From Prevotella sp. (GTDB lineage: Bacteria; Bacteroidota; Bacteroidia; Bacteroidales; Muribaculaceae), in assembly GCA_023662865.1 (NCBI GenBank), contig JAMPIK010000005.1:1-64000 (forward strand): a stretch of 64,000 nt of DNA, written 5' to 3'. Under the pieces are notes generated by a model. It made no database searches, was not told the DNA's origin, and saw nothing but the letters and a program-made list of their open reading frames with translations. This document shows positions 1-8,680 of the stretch, piece by piece. A program made the translations under genes and the position numbers. The number at the start of each line of letters is the position of its first letter. Position 1 is the first letter of the stretch.

Positions 1-54
1 CCAACGACCCCGAGATTACAAATCACGTGCTCTGGCCAACTGAGCTAAAGAGGC
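1..54 (-). tRNA. tRNA-Thr (anticodon TGT), 3' part cut by window edge
   Basis: On the minus strand the sequence starts GCCTCTTTAGCTCAGTTGG, a typical tRNA 5' end with acceptor strand and D-arm. An anticodon stem-loop with loop TTTGTAA follows, which reads anticodon TGT (threonine). The T-arm and 3' acceptor strand lie beyond base 1. A promoter sits upstream at 98-128. Confidence 0.9.
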
Positions 55-97
55 ATTATGTTGATTACAAGTCTTGGCTTAGACCCGAAATCGGTTG

Positions 98-128
98 CAA
101 AGTTAGATATAATTTTTGAACCGACAAA
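98..128 (-). promoter_or_regulatory. Bacteroidota-type promoter of tRNA-Thr
   Basis: The minus strand reads TTTG (128-125), a 19-bp spacer and TAACTTTG (105-98). This matches the -33/-7 pattern of the Bacteroidota primary sigma factor, 44 bp before the tRNA. Confidence 0.75.
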
Positions 129-188
129 AAAAATCAACAAATTTTTTCCAAGATTAATATTTTTTACTTTATCAACAGGGTGTTAAAC

Positions 189-2033
189 CTATTCTACAGT
201 TACGGATTTTGCGAGGTTACGGGGCATATCCACATCTTTCCTCTTGTTGATGGCTATGTAATAACTGAGCAATTGCAAAGGAATAGAGGTGATGAGCGGA
301 GTGATACATTCGGGCACCTCGGGCACTTCAAGCACATGGTCTGCCAAGTCGCGTATCACGGTGTCGCCTTTGGTTACAATGGCTATTATGGAACCGCCGC
401 GGCTTTTAACCTGCTGCACATTGCTTACAATCTTGCCATACAGATGATCGTTGGGAGCGATAATCACTGTTGGCATTTCGCTGTCTATAAGCGCAATGGG
501 GCCGTGCTTCATCTCTGCCGCCGGATACCCCTCGGCATGAATATAGCTGATTTCTTTCAGCTTAAGCGCACCTTCAAGGGCTACCGGATAGGAATAGCCG
601 CGACCGAGATACAGGAAGTTTCGCGCGTACGTATATATAAGGGAGAGCTGCTTGATTTGGTCATTGAGTTCGAGTGTCTCTTTTACCAATTCGGGTATGC
701 GTTTCAAACTGCTGCACACTTTGGAAATTTCTTCCGATGACATTGTGCCGCGCAATTGCGCCACGGCCAAGGCAAGCATTGTGAATACCGCAACCTGACC
801 GGTAAAAGCTTTTGTGGAGGCCACACCAATCTCCGGACCCACGTGTATGTATGTACCGGACTGGGTTTCACGCGGAATTGAAGCTCCCACTACATTGCTG
901 ATACCATAGACAAACGCTCCCTTTTCGCGTGCAATCTTTATGGCGGCGAGTGTGTCGGCAGTCTCACCGCTCTGACTCACTGCAATCACAATGTCACGGT
1001 CGGTAATCACCGGGTGTGAATATCTGAATTCGCTGGCGTATTCCACCTCAACGGGGATTCGGCACATATCCTGAATGAGTTGCTTGCCGAGCAGACCGGC
1101 ATGCCATGAGGTGCCGCAAGCAACAATAATAATACGATTGCAGTTCAGGAATTTTTCTTTATGGTCAAACACGCCGTTGAGCACGATGCGCATGCCGTTT
1201 TCAACCACACGTCCGCGCAGGCAGTCGGTCAGGGTGTTTGGCTGCTCGAAAATTTCTTTGAGCATGAAATGGTCATACCCCCCTTTTTCAAGTTGGGCTA
1301 TGGAGAGTTCAAGCTTCTTAACATCAATTTTAGCTTCCTGATTGTCAAGATTTATAATGCGCAAGGGAGCATTTCTTGAAATTACGGCTATCTCATCGTC
1401 TTGCACATACACCACCTTATTGGTGTATTCGATAAATGGGGTGCCGTCAGAGCCGAGGAAAGTCTCGTTGTCGCCGATACCAACCACCAACGGGCTGCTC
1501 TTTCTGGCTGCGATGATTGTATCCGGGTTATCGCGCTCCACAATGGCTACTGCATATGCGCCCACTACTTGTTTGAGAGCCTCACGCACCGCTTCCACCA
1601 GTGTGCAGTTGTTGGAAGTACGCACATACTCAATGAGTTGGACGAGTACCTCGGTATCTGTTTGAGTTTGAAATTTACAGCCGTGCTGTTGCAGAGCCTC
1701 GCGAAGTATCTGATAGTTCTCAATCGTGCCGTTGTGCACCAACGCAAGCTTGCCGTCTTCGCTGTAATGGGGGTGCGCATTGCAGTCGGAGGGTTCGCCG
1801 TGAGTAGCCCAACGAGTATGCGCAATGCCGGCCTTTGCTTCGAGAGGTTTGTCTTTACAATAAGCCTCGAGATTGCTTACCTTTCCAAGTGTCTTATATA
1901 CATTTAGCTTACCGGAGGGTGTAACAAGGGCCAGACCTGCACTGTCATAGCCGCGATATTCCAGTCGTTTAAGCCCGTTTATCAGAATTTCATAAACATT
2001 GCCATCACCAAGATAGCCTACTATTCCACACAT
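189..2033 (-). CDS. glmS: Glutamine--fructose-6-phosphate aminotransferase (isomerizing)
   Basis: GlmS makes glucosamine-6-phosphate from fructose-6-phosphate and glutamine, the first step toward UDP-GlcNAc for peptidoglycan and outer-membrane glycans; it is cytosolic. The 614-aa protein starts MCGIVGYLG, so Cys2 becomes the N-terminal nucleophile of the class II glutaminase domain (about 1-220). Two SIS isomerase domains follow (about 290-430 and 460-600). The C-terminus has the conserved DVDMPRNLAKSVTVE tail. Length is normal for the family. A TAATTTTG box at 2158-2151 lies upstream. No clear terminator separates it from tRNA-Thr. No glmS ribozyme was seen in the leader. Confidence 0.97.
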   Translation of the reverse strand: MCGIVGYLGDGNVYEILINGLKRLEYRGYDSAGLALVTPSGKLNVYKTLGKVSNLEAYCKDKPLEAKAGIAHTRWATHGEPSDCNAHPHYSEDGKLALVHNGTIENYQILREALQQHGCKFQTQTDTEVLVQLIEYVRTSNNCTLVEAVREALKQVVGAYAVAIVERDNPDTIIAARKSSPLVVGIGDNETFLGSDGTPFIEYTNKVVYVQDDEIAVISRNAPLRIINLDNQEAKIDVKKLELSIAQLEKGGYDHFMLKEIFEQPNTLTDCLRGRVVENGMRIVLNGVFDHKEKFLNCNRIIIVACGTSWHAGLLGKQLIQDMCRIPVEVEYASEFRYSHPVITDRDIVIAVSQSGETADTLAAIKIAREKGAFVYGISNVVGASIPRETQSGTYIHVGPEIGVASTKAFTGQVAVFTMLALAVAQLRGTMSSEEISKVCSSLKRIPELVKETLELNDQIKQLSLIYTYARNFLYLGRGYSYPVALEGALKLKEISYIHAEGYPAAEMKHGPIALIDSEMPTVIIAPNDHLYGKIVSNVQQVKSRGGSIIAIVTKGDTVIRDLADHVLEVPEVPECITPLITSIPLQLLSYYIAINKRKDVDMPRNLAKSVTVE

Positions 2034-2150
2034 AAGTGTCTGTTTTATTTACCGGTAGCAGCTAAAACCAAGCCGCTACAATAGTCGATTATAAATGATA
2101 AATAGAGTAAAAGTTGACCTTGCACAGGTTGTGTGCGAGATTGTAGGGTA

Positions 2151-2158
2151 CAAAATTA
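2151..2158 (-). promoter_or_regulatory. -7 box of the glmS promoter
   Basis: The minus strand has TAATTTTG 118 bp before the glmS ATG. No clean TTTG was seen at the right distance upstream, so only the -7 element is called. Confidence 0.5.
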
Positions 2159-2250
2159 CAAAAAAAATATGAGATAATCATTGTTCTTGTCATCCAATTA
2201 GCAAAAACGAGTGTTTTTTGCCATTTTTTAACATCTAATACGATGTCGCA

Positions 2251-2282
2251 TTTGGAAGTATCGTGATTTTTTGATAATTTTG
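2251..2282 (+). promoter_or_regulatory. Promoter of the 2299 lipoprotein gene
   Basis: TTTG at 2251-2254, a 20-bp spacer and TAATTTTG at 2275-2282 form a full Bacteroidota promoter. It ends 16 bp before the ATG at 2299. Confidence 0.8.
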
Positions 2283-2298
2283 CACAATAATATAGCCA

Positions 2299-2733
2299 AT
2301 GAAAAAGCCATCATTATATATATCAGCACTGGCAGCCCTCTGGTTGCTGACAGCTTGCGGCGATACTCAGATTGAGCATTGCACCAATGAATATGACCCG
2401 GTAGAGAAGGGTAATGTCGATTCGCTGAATGCAGAAAAGGGAGAGGTAGTATCCGAAATTCCGGAGGCCGGAGAGGCAGAGAAGGTGCTTGACGAAGCGA
2501 AAAAAGAACAGGGTCTGCCTCAAGACTCTCTCAATATCGAACTTTCAACAGCCGAATATGACGAGAACGGAGAATTGATTGCCCCGGAGCAGGGAGCGGA
2601 AATCTCCCTCAGTGAGCAGGCCGAGCTTGAAGTAATCGGAGAAGTGAAAGATAAAAATCGCCGCACTTCCGAGGAAGCTAAACGCGAACAAGCCGAACGT
2701 GAACGCAAGGCTCTTGAAGAAATGGGAGAATAA
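2299..2733 (+). CDS. Small acidic lipoprotein of unknown function
   Basis: The 144-aa protein has a lipoprotein signal peptide with lipobox LTAC (lipidated Cys20). A strongly acidic, Glu-rich body follows, with a charged helical C-terminus (about 115-144, rich in Glu, Arg and Lys) that could form a coiled coil. No known domain was recognised. It has its own promoter directly upstream and faces the penicillin-binding protein gene across a shared terminator. Cell-envelope location is inferred from the lipobox; the function is unknown. Confidence 0.75.
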   Translation: MKKPSLYISALAALWLLTACGDTQIEHCTNEYDPVEKGNVDSLNAEKGEVVSEIPEAGEAEKVLDEAKKEQGLPQDSLNIELSTAEYDENGELIAPEQGAEISLSEQAELEVIGEVKDKNRRTSEEAKREQAERERKALEEMGE

Positions 2734-2745
2734 TCCACATTCCCT

Positions 2746-2766
2746 ACACTGCGTTTCGCGCAGTGT
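2746..2766. other. Small hairpin downstream of the lipoprotein gene
   Basis: ACACTGCG (2746-2753) and CGCAGTGT (2759-2766) pair perfectly around the loop TTTCG. There is no T-run, so it may be a 3'-end stabiliser rather than a terminator. Confidence 0.5.
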
Positions 2767-2785
2767 CAATCACTCGAAATAAAAA

Positions 2786-2828
2786 TACTCGCCGACATTC
2801 AATCAAACTGTCGGCGAGTACTTTTTTT
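2786..2828. terminator. Bidirectional terminator between converging genes
   Basis: TACTCGCCGACA (2786-2797) pairs with TGTCGGCGAGTA (2809-2820), a 12-bp stem. A T-run follows on the plus strand (2822-2828) and the A-rich left flank gives a U-rich tail on the minus strand. It can end both the 2299 lipoprotein transcript and the penicillin-binding protein transcript. Confidence 0.85.
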
Positions 2829-2856
2829 GTCAATTTTCATTTCAGAGAATAATCGA

Positions 2857-5334
2857 TTACTCAAGAGCCGTGACAATCACCTCTTCTGCCGGGACATCTG
2901 TGGAGGGTGCATCTGCTACAGCCGAGGCGCGATGAGCACGCGGTGCTACATAATCGCAAGGACGATAATCCGTCGGGAAGCTGAACTTCTCGTCTTGGTT
3001 ATAGGGCAGCTCCTTGTCGGCATACAACTTCTGCATATAAATGCCATATATGGGAAGTGCGGCTTTGGCTCCCTGTCCATAAGCCATATTGTCGAAATGT
3101 ATGTAGCGTTCTTCACCGCCAATCCATACTCCGGTGACGAGGTTAGGCACAAATCCGACAAACCACATATCGGCATTATAGTTGGTAGTACCGGTTTTGC
3201 CGGCCATTTGCGCTGTCAGCCCCATTGCTCTCAGAGAGCGCGCCGTGCCATGGTCTACAACGCTCATCATCATATCAAGCATATTGCAGACGGCAGACTG
3301 AGCCATTACTTCGGTGCGGTGGGGTACGGCGTTGAATATTACATTCCCTTTCTGGTCTTCAATTCGGGACACGAGTATCGGGGTAGTGCGAATACCGTTG
3401 TTGGCAAATGCGGTATATGCACCCACAAGCTCCATAACGCTCACATCGTTGGGGCCCAGACATAGAGGCATGGTGGCGTCCAGGTGTCCGGTAATGCCGA
3501 ACAAGCGCATTTTGTTAGCCAAATTCTGCGGAAGCAAGTCGGCAATAAGGCGAGCTGAAATCCAGTTGTTTGAATTAGTCAAGGCCCATTTGAGAGTTAC
3601 CATTTGTCCGGCACGACCGCCCGTAGAGCTTCTCGGACTCCACCCGCCGTAAGTAGGTCGAGAATTCAACATTGTGCTGCATGGGGTATAGTCTTGCTCC
3701 ATAGCGAGCGCGTACAGGAAGGGTTTCACCGTAGAACCAATCTGACGGCGGCCGAGGCCTGCCATGTCATATTGGAAGAAGTTGAAGTCCGGTCCGCCTA
3801 TATATGCCTTCACATATCCGTTCTGCGGATCCATACTTACCATACCCATTCTCAAAATGGATTTCATGTAGAGCATGGAGTCGAGAGGAGACATTGTCAC
3901 CTCTTTCGAGCCGCTCTTCAGCTTACCGTGTTCTTTCACATAAGCAAACACTTTCATCTTGCGCGGAGTGGAGAATGCCTTGTCTATTTCAGCCTCAGAC
4001 TTGCCGGCAGACTTCATTATGCGGTAACGCTCAGTCTGCTTCTTGCCCTGATCAATCAGCTTGGCACGCCCGGAGGCCGAGAGTTCGGCGGTGTTCTTTG
4101 TGTAAGGGTTACTCCCCTTTTCGCGAACGAAAGCCGGCTGAAGTACGCCGCCGAGATGCTCATACATAGCCTCCTCGGCATATTTCTGCATACGCATATC
4201 TATGGTGGTATAGATACGCAGGCCATCGTTGTCAAGGTCGTAATATTCGCCATCGGGCTTGGGATTTTTCAAAATCCAACCATACAGCGGATCTTCGCTC
4301 CAGTTGACAGAGTCTGTGTTATACTTGCTCATGGCAAGTTTATAGGCATTCTCCGTCTTATAGTCGCCGCGCACCGGGCGCACCGGCTTTTGTGCCGTCA
4401 TCAGTCGGCGTACCTGCTCGCGAAGATAAGAGTCAGTACCCTCGGTACGAGTCACTTTATGATAATCCAAACCGAGCGGCAACTGCGAAATGGAATCAAG
4501 CTCGAATTGTGTAAGCAATCCGGCCTTTTCCATTTGAGCAAGCACGGTATTACGTCTGCCCAAGGTGCGCTCCGGTTGCGTCAGAGGGTTGTAATAGCTC
4601 GGATTTTTCAGCATGCCTATCAGCATGGCACTTTCCTGAATGTTAAGCTGATTGGGAAGTTTGTTGAAATATACCGCGGCGGCCGTTTTGATGCCTATGG
4701 CATTATTGAGAAAGTCAAAACGGTTCAGGTACATTTTGATGAGTTCCTCTTTTGTGTAAACTCTTTCGAGCTTAATGGCAATCATCCACTCAATCGGCTT
4801 CTGAAGCATACGCTTCCAGCCTCGAAGTGCCTTCTTTGTGTACAGTATTTTGGCGAGCTGCTGGGTAATGGTTGAGGCACCGCCGGAACTTTTGTCACCC
4901 ATGAGCAACGTTTTGACACCGGTACGCCCCAGAGCGCGGAAGTCAATACCGCTGTGGCGCATAAAGCGTGAGTCTTCAGTAGCCAACAATGCATCTATTA
5001 CGTATGGAGAAATTTCCTTGAATTCAACATTCTCCCTATTGGCACTCACCTCGTAGAAGCGACCTATTTCCGTCTGGCCGTCACAGGCATACAAAACCGA
5101 TGCAAAGTTATCGTGCGGATCCTCCAATTCATCAATGGGAGGCATATATCCGATTATACCATTGTAAATCAGCAACAAAAACAAAAAGCCGATAAAACCG
5201 ACTGAAAGGAACGAAATCCATAACCACTTTACAATACGGCGCGTCCGCAGGCTCTTCTTTTCTTCGCGCGTAAGAGGCCGTTTCCCTTTTTTGTTATTTG
5301 GCTGATATTTGGGGGGGAAATTTTTCAAGTTCAT
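2857..5334 (-). CDS. Class A penicillin-binding protein (PBP1A family)
   Basis: This bifunctional enzyme polymerises and cross-links peptidoglycan on the outer face of the inner membrane. The 825-aa protein has a basic N-terminus and one transmembrane helix at about 35-58. The GT51 glycosyltransferase domain follows, with catalytic Glu120 in ATEDSRF and a GGASTITQQLAK motif. The C-terminal transpeptidase domain has Ser534 in GSTVKPF, an SNN triad and Lys713 in KTGTT. Length and motif order fit PBP1A. The far C-terminus (about 790-825) is a low-complexity Ala/Pro/Glu tail. A TAATTTTG box lies at 5390-5383. Confidence 0.95.
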   Translation of the reverse strand: MNLKNFPPKYQPNNKKGKRPLTREEKKSLRTRRIVKWLWISFLSVGFIGFLFLLLIYNGIIGYMPPIDELEDPHDNFASVLYACDGQTEIGRFYEVSANRENVEFKEISPYVIDALLATEDSRFMRHSGIDFRALGRTGVKTLLMGDKSSGGASTITQQLAKILYTKKALRGWKRMLQKPIEWMIAIKLERVYTKEELIKMYLNRFDFLNNAIGIKTAAAVYFNKLPNQLNIQESAMLIGMLKNPSYYNPLTQPERTLGRRNTVLAQMEKAGLLTQFELDSISQLPLGLDYHKVTRTEGTDSYLREQVRRLMTAQKPVRPVRGDYKTENAYKLAMSKYNTDSVNWSEDPLYGWILKNPKPDGEYYDLDNDGLRIYTTIDMRMQKYAEEAMYEHLGGVLQPAFVREKGSNPYTKNTAELSASGRAKLIDQGKKQTERYRIMKSAGKSEAEIDKAFSTPRKMKVFAYVKEHGKLKSGSKEVTMSPLDSMLYMKSILRMGMVSMDPQNGYVKAYIGGPDFNFFQYDMAGLGRRQIGSTVKPFLYALAMEQDYTPCSTMLNSRPTYGGWSPRSSTGGRAGQMVTLKWALTNSNNWISARLIADLLPQNLANKMRLFGITGHLDATMPLCLGPNDVSVMELVGAYTAFANNGIRTTPILVSRIEDQKGNVIFNAVPHRTEVMAQSAVCNMLDMMMSVVDHGTARSLRAMGLTAQMAGKTGTTNYNADMWFVGFVPNLVTGVWIGGEERYIHFDNMAYGQGAKAALPIYGIYMQKLYADKELPYNQDEKFSFPTDYRPCDYVAPRAHRASAVADAPSTDVPAEEVIVTALE

Positions 5335-5382
5335 TGTCAGATGTTTCTAAACCGCAAATTTACGCAAAAAATTTTGATACTG

Positions 5383-5390
5383 CAAAATTA
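5383..5390 (-). promoter_or_regulatory. -7 box upstream of the class A PBP
   Basis: The minus strand has TAATTTTG 49 bp before the PBP ATG. No convincing -33 TTTG accompanies it. Confidence 0.45.
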
Positions 5391-5445
5391 GAACGTATCT
5401 CCATAAAAAACGAGGTTTTGGAATTGAGAACTCATATTTTTTTCG

Positions 5446-5453
5446 TACTTTTG
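5446..5453 (+). promoter_or_regulatory. -7 box upstream of the C1 peptidase
   Basis: TACTTTTG fits TAnnTTTG and lies 21 bp before the ATG at 5475. A partial -33 (ATTG, 5423-5426) is 19 bp upstream. Confidence 0.55.
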
Positions 5454-5474
5454 CGCATAATTAACTTAATAATC

Positions 5475-6881
5475 ATGAAGACATTTAATAAATTGGCGGT
5501 AGCCACACTTATGTGTGTACCCGCATACCTTATTTCAGGTGCTGAAAATAAGGAAAATAAGGGGTTGTCGCCGCAAATGTTGGAGACGTTCCGCACTATG
5601 TACAACAAAGATGCGGGCAACAAGGCCATCCGCAACGCCATTGCGGCCAATTCAATAGATGTGCTGGCCGTGAATGCCGAGAACCGCAATAACTTTGACG
5701 ACAAATTCTCGCATCGCGTGGAGAGCAAGGGTATCACCAATCAGAAACAATCCGGGCGTTGCTGGCTCTTTACCGGCCTGAATGTGTTGCGCTCGCAGAT
5801 GATGGCTCAACACGACTTGCCCGAGCTGAAGCTTTCGCAGGCTTACAATTTCTTTTACGACCAACTGGAAAAGTCGAACCTGTTCCTTCAAGGCATGATT
5901 GACAATGCCTCCAAACCGTTGGACGACAAAATGGTGCAGTGGCTGCTGAAAAATCCGCTGAGCGACGGCGGCCAGTTTACCGGTGTGGCCGATAATGTTA
6001 CAAAGTACGGCGTTGTGCCCACGGAGGTAATGGCCGAGTCTTTCTCCGCTGAAAACACTGCACGTCTCAACAATCTGCTCTCGCTCAAGCTTCGCGAAGG
6101 CGGTATGGAACTCCGCAAACTTGCCGCCAAAGGCAACAAGAAGAAGCTGTATGAGCGCAAAGAGGATATGCTCAAGGAAATCTATCGTATGCTCGCCCTC
6201 TCAATCGGCGAACCTCCCGTAAAATTCACATGGACACGCCGCGACAAAGACGGCAAAGCTGTTGACACTCGCCAATATACGCCGCAGGAATTTTATCAGA
6301 CTTATGCCGGAAACGACCTTCAAAATGGGTACGTCATGCTGATGAACGACCCCTCTCGTCCCTTCTACGAAGTCTACGAAATTGATTATGACCGCCACTC
6401 ATACGATGGCAAGAACTGGACATATATCAATCTGCCGATTGAGGAAATCAAGAAGGTGGCCATTGAAAGTATCAAAGACAGCACAATGATGTATTTCTCA
6501 TGCGATGTAGGCAAATACCTTGACCGTGGTCGCGGCCTGCTGGACCCGAACAACTTTGATTATGAGTCGCTGATGGGCACAACTTTCGGCATGGATAAGG
6601 CTGACAGAATCAGAACTTATGCAAGCGCATCATCTCACGCCATGACACTGATGGCCGTAGATTTGGACGAGAACGGCAAACCCGTGAAATGGATGGTTGA
6701 GAACAGTTGGGGCGACGGCCCTAACAACGGCCACCTTATAATGACCGACAAATGGTTTGACGAATACATGTTCCGTCTCGTAGCCGACAAGAAATATGTA
6801 CCGCAAGCCACACTCGACCTGCTCAAACGCAAACCGATAATGCTCCCGGCTTGGGATCCCATGTTCCTCCCGGAGGAGTAA
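5475..6881 (+). CDS. Secreted C1-family cysteine aminopeptidase (bleomycin hydrolase/PepC type)
   Basis: This is a papain-fold aminopeptidase of the C1B group. From the ATG at 5475 the protein is 468 aa and starts with a hydrophobic signal peptide (about 1-22). A longer frame begins at 5298, but its start overlaps the PBP gene and lies upstream of the promoter, so it is rejected. The catalytic residues are visible: Cys96 in GRCWLF, His388 in SSHAM, and Asn410 in ENSWG. The signal peptide implies periplasmic peptide trimming rather than the cytosolic role of PepC. A strong terminator follows at 6901-6931. Confidence 0.92.
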   Translation: MKTFNKLAVATLMCVPAYLISGAENKENKGLSPQMLETFRTMYNKDAGNKAIRNAIAANSIDVLAVNAENRNNFDDKFSHRVESKGITNQKQSGRCWLFTGLNVLRSQMMAQHDLPELKLSQAYNFFYDQLEKSNLFLQGMIDNASKPLDDKMVQWLLKNPLSDGGQFTGVADNVTKYGVVPTEVMAESFSAENTARLNNLLSLKLREGGMELRKLAAKGNKKKLYERKEDMLKEIYRMLALSIGEPPVKFTWTRRDKDGKAVDTRQYTPQEFYQTYAGNDLQNGYVMLMNDPSRPFYEVYEIDYDRHSYDGKNWTYINLPIEEIKKVAIESIKDSTMMYFSCDVGKYLDRGRGLLDPNNFDYESLMGTTFGMDKADRIRTYASASSHAMTLMAVDLDENGKPVKWMVENSWGDGPNNGHLIMTDKWFDEYMFRLVADKKYVPQATLDLLKRKPIMLPAWDPMFLPEE

Positions 6882-6900
6882 CCGCAAATCAATCACAAAA

Positions 6901-6940
6901 AGAAACCGCCGTTACAGAAACAGCGGTTTCTTATTTTTAT
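6901..6940 (+). terminator. Terminator after the C1 peptidase gene
   Basis: AGAAACCGC (6901-6909) pairs with GCGGTTTCT (6923-6931), followed by the T-rich stretch TATTTTTAT. Confidence 0.85.
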
Positions 6941-6995
6941 GTATTATTGTTTGAGATTTATCTATGAAAAGTAGTAGATTGCCAATGATCCCTCG

Positions 6996-7331
6996 TCATA
7001 TAGACAAGAAATAGTTAAGTCTGTCCTTCTTGAATTTAAATGAGAAATCACTCTTCTTTTTACCCTCTAAATCATATAGATAATCTTCTCCGTTACCGGC
7101 AAGAATGCCTATTTGGGGATAATATTCAAATTTATTGAATTCAACGTGTTCCATTGATTTATCTTCACCCTTGTCATTAACTATACCAATTCCCCGGCCA
7201 ATAGCTAAATATTTGGATGAGCTGAGTTGGAAGCTACCGTCCCAGCTTTCGAGGCTTCTCGTATTGCCAGTTGTAATTAGGACAGCAACGCAGAAGCCCT
7301 CGCTGTATATGTAACCAACAATCAGACGCAC
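6996..7331 (-). CDS. Orphan reading frame, possibly a gene fragment
   Basis: A 111-aa frame opens at a GTG (7331) two codons after an in-frame TGA. There is no signal peptide and no recognisable start region. The second half reads like real protein, with mixed charged and aromatic residues and a Gly-rich turn followed by NDKGED that faintly recalls WG-type repeats. The flanks to about 7560 contain no other gene. It is either a small orphan or the tail of a decayed gene; I cannot tell which. Confidence 0.35.
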   Translation of the reverse strand: MRLIVGYIYSEGFCVAVLITTGNTRSLESWDGSFQLSSSKYLAIGRGIGIVNDKGEDKSMEHVEFNKFEYYPQIGILAGNGEDYLYDLEGKKKSDFSFKFKKDRLNYFLSI

Positions 7332-7589
7332 CTTTCACAAGGTGTGTCGCGAATGTATCAGATATATATCCACAAGCATCTACCGTTGCTCAATCCTTGA
7401 CTTAAAATTGAAATTTTGCGAGAATTCCGAAAGGTCAAGAATCAACGCGGATAAACGCTTTATATGTCAACAACATCCCGCCAAGCTATTCCCGACATGG
7501 GCTTCTGCATTGCGGTATGTGTCGCAAAGCTAAAGAATTATTTTTATATACGCAACTTTGCACTCAATTTCAGTGCGTTTTGCATAAAT
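7332..7589. other. Gene-poor stretch between the orphan frame and tsf
   Basis: I see no gene, clear promoter or repeat here. The short frames do not look like protein. It may be decayed sequence belonging with the fragment at 6996-7331. Confidence 0.4.
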
Positions 7590-7621
7590 AAAGCCCGATT
7601 CCTCATCAGGAACCGGGCTTT
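7590..7621 (-). terminator. Terminator of the rplM-rpsI-rpsB-tsf operon
   Basis: AAAGCCCG plus TTCC on the left pairs with GGAA plus CGGGCTTT on the right (7590-7602 with 7609-7621), with one mismatch. On the minus strand the stem is followed by the U-rich ATTTATG, 45 bp after the tsf stop. Confidence 0.8.
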
Positions 7622-7665
7622 ATATTTGAATTAATACGAAATCTCAGTTGAGAACTCCTTGGATA

Positions 7666-8658
7666 TTAGTCTTGGTTGAGGTTTACGCGCTTGAAAGTGA
7701 GAACTGTCAGACCGTCTTTTGTGTTCTGAAGGAACTGGCCTACAGTAATCTTCGGGTCGCGGTGGAACTCTTGCTCTACAAGTACGTTCTCTTTGTAGAA
7801 TTTGTTTACACGACCGTTGGCGATGTTCTGAATCATTGCTTCGGGCATTGAAGCGGCTTTCTTTTCAGCGGCCTCTTTCATGATAGCACGACCCTTTTCA
7901 GCTTCTTCGGCAGTAATCCAACCTTTTCCGATGTTTGACTCGATGTGGTCTTCGCTGTCGAAGTGGTTGGGGTTAAGACCGGCTTTCTTGAGGGCAGCCT
8001 CGGCAGCTTTGCGGATTTGCTCCTCTTTGGTCTTTTCAACAGCCACTTTGTATTCCTCATCGATAACAGCCTGATCCACTTGCTCGCGAGTAGCGGCAAC
8101 GGGGTTCATAGCTGCAACCTGAAGGGCAACTTCGCGACCAACAGCCTCGTCAATACCGGCTTCTGAAAGACCAACGATTGTTGAGAGCTTGTGGTTGAAG
8201 TGGTCGTAAGCGGCAACTGTGGGAGCTTCAACATATTCGTAAGCACCGAGTTCCATTTTTTCGCCGGTTTTGCCGATTTCGTCTGTGATGAGGTCTTGGA
8301 TTGTGCGACCATCAACGGTGATGTTCTTAACTTCGTCAAGGCTCTTTGCTGATGCAAGCAGAGCAGCCTCAAGAATTTGCTTTGTGAGTGCGCGGAAAGA
8401 CTCGTTATTTGCAACGAAGTCTGTTTCACATTTTAGGGCAACGACAGCAGCAAAGCCTTCTTTTGCACCGGCGAGTACGCAACCTTCGGCTGCGTCGCGG
8501 TCTTCACGCTTGGCGGCTACTGCCTGACCTTTTTTACGGATAATTTCGATGGCTGCCTGGATATCGCCTTCTGTTTCAGCGAGGGCGTTTTTGCAGTCCA
8601 TCATACCTGCGCCGGTCATTTTGCGCAGTTTTTTGATATCTTCTATAGATACTGCCAT
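7666..8658 (-). CDS. tsf: Elongation factor Ts
   Basis: EF-Ts exchanges GDP for GTP on EF-Tu. The 330-aa protein begins with the UBA-like domain (about 1-40) containing KLRKMTGAGMMDCKNAL. The TDFVA signature (CETDFVANNESF) follows, then the two core subdomains. It is longer than the ~280 aa E. coli protein, as is usual for Bacteroidales. It follows rpsB by 22 bp in the same operon and is the last gene before the terminator. Confidence 0.97.
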   Translation of the reverse strand: MAVSIEDIKKLRKMTGAGMMDCKNALAETEGDIQAAIEIIRKKGQAVAAKREDRDAAEGCVLAGAKEGFAAVVALKCETDFVANNESFRALTKQILEAALLASAKSLDEVKNITVDGRTIQDLITDEIGKTGEKMELGAYEYVEAPTVAAYDHFNHKLSTIVGLSEAGIDEAVGREVALQVAAMNPVAATREQVDQAVIDEEYKVAVEKTKEEQIRKAAEAALKKAGLNPNHFDSEDHIESNIGKGWITAEEAEKGRAIMKEAAEKKAASMPEAMIQNIANGRVNKFYKENVLVEQEFHRDPKITVGQFLQNTKDGLTVLTFKRVNLNQD

Positions 8659-8680
8659 TTTGTTTCTTCTTTAAAGTTTA

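Noticed and set aside
180-740. A 186-aa plus-strand frame inside glmS
   Set aside because: It is a shadow of the glmS coding strand, with no family features and no promoter.
2034-2298. A glmS ribozyme or riboswitch in the glmS leader
   Set aside because: No conserved ribozyme core or aptamer-like pairing was recognised in the 265 bp, and this ribozyme is not known from Bacteroidota.
3604-4875. A 423-aa plus-strand frame opposite the class A PBP
   Set aside because: The composition is that of an antisense shadow, and the PBP on the other strand has all catalytic motifs.
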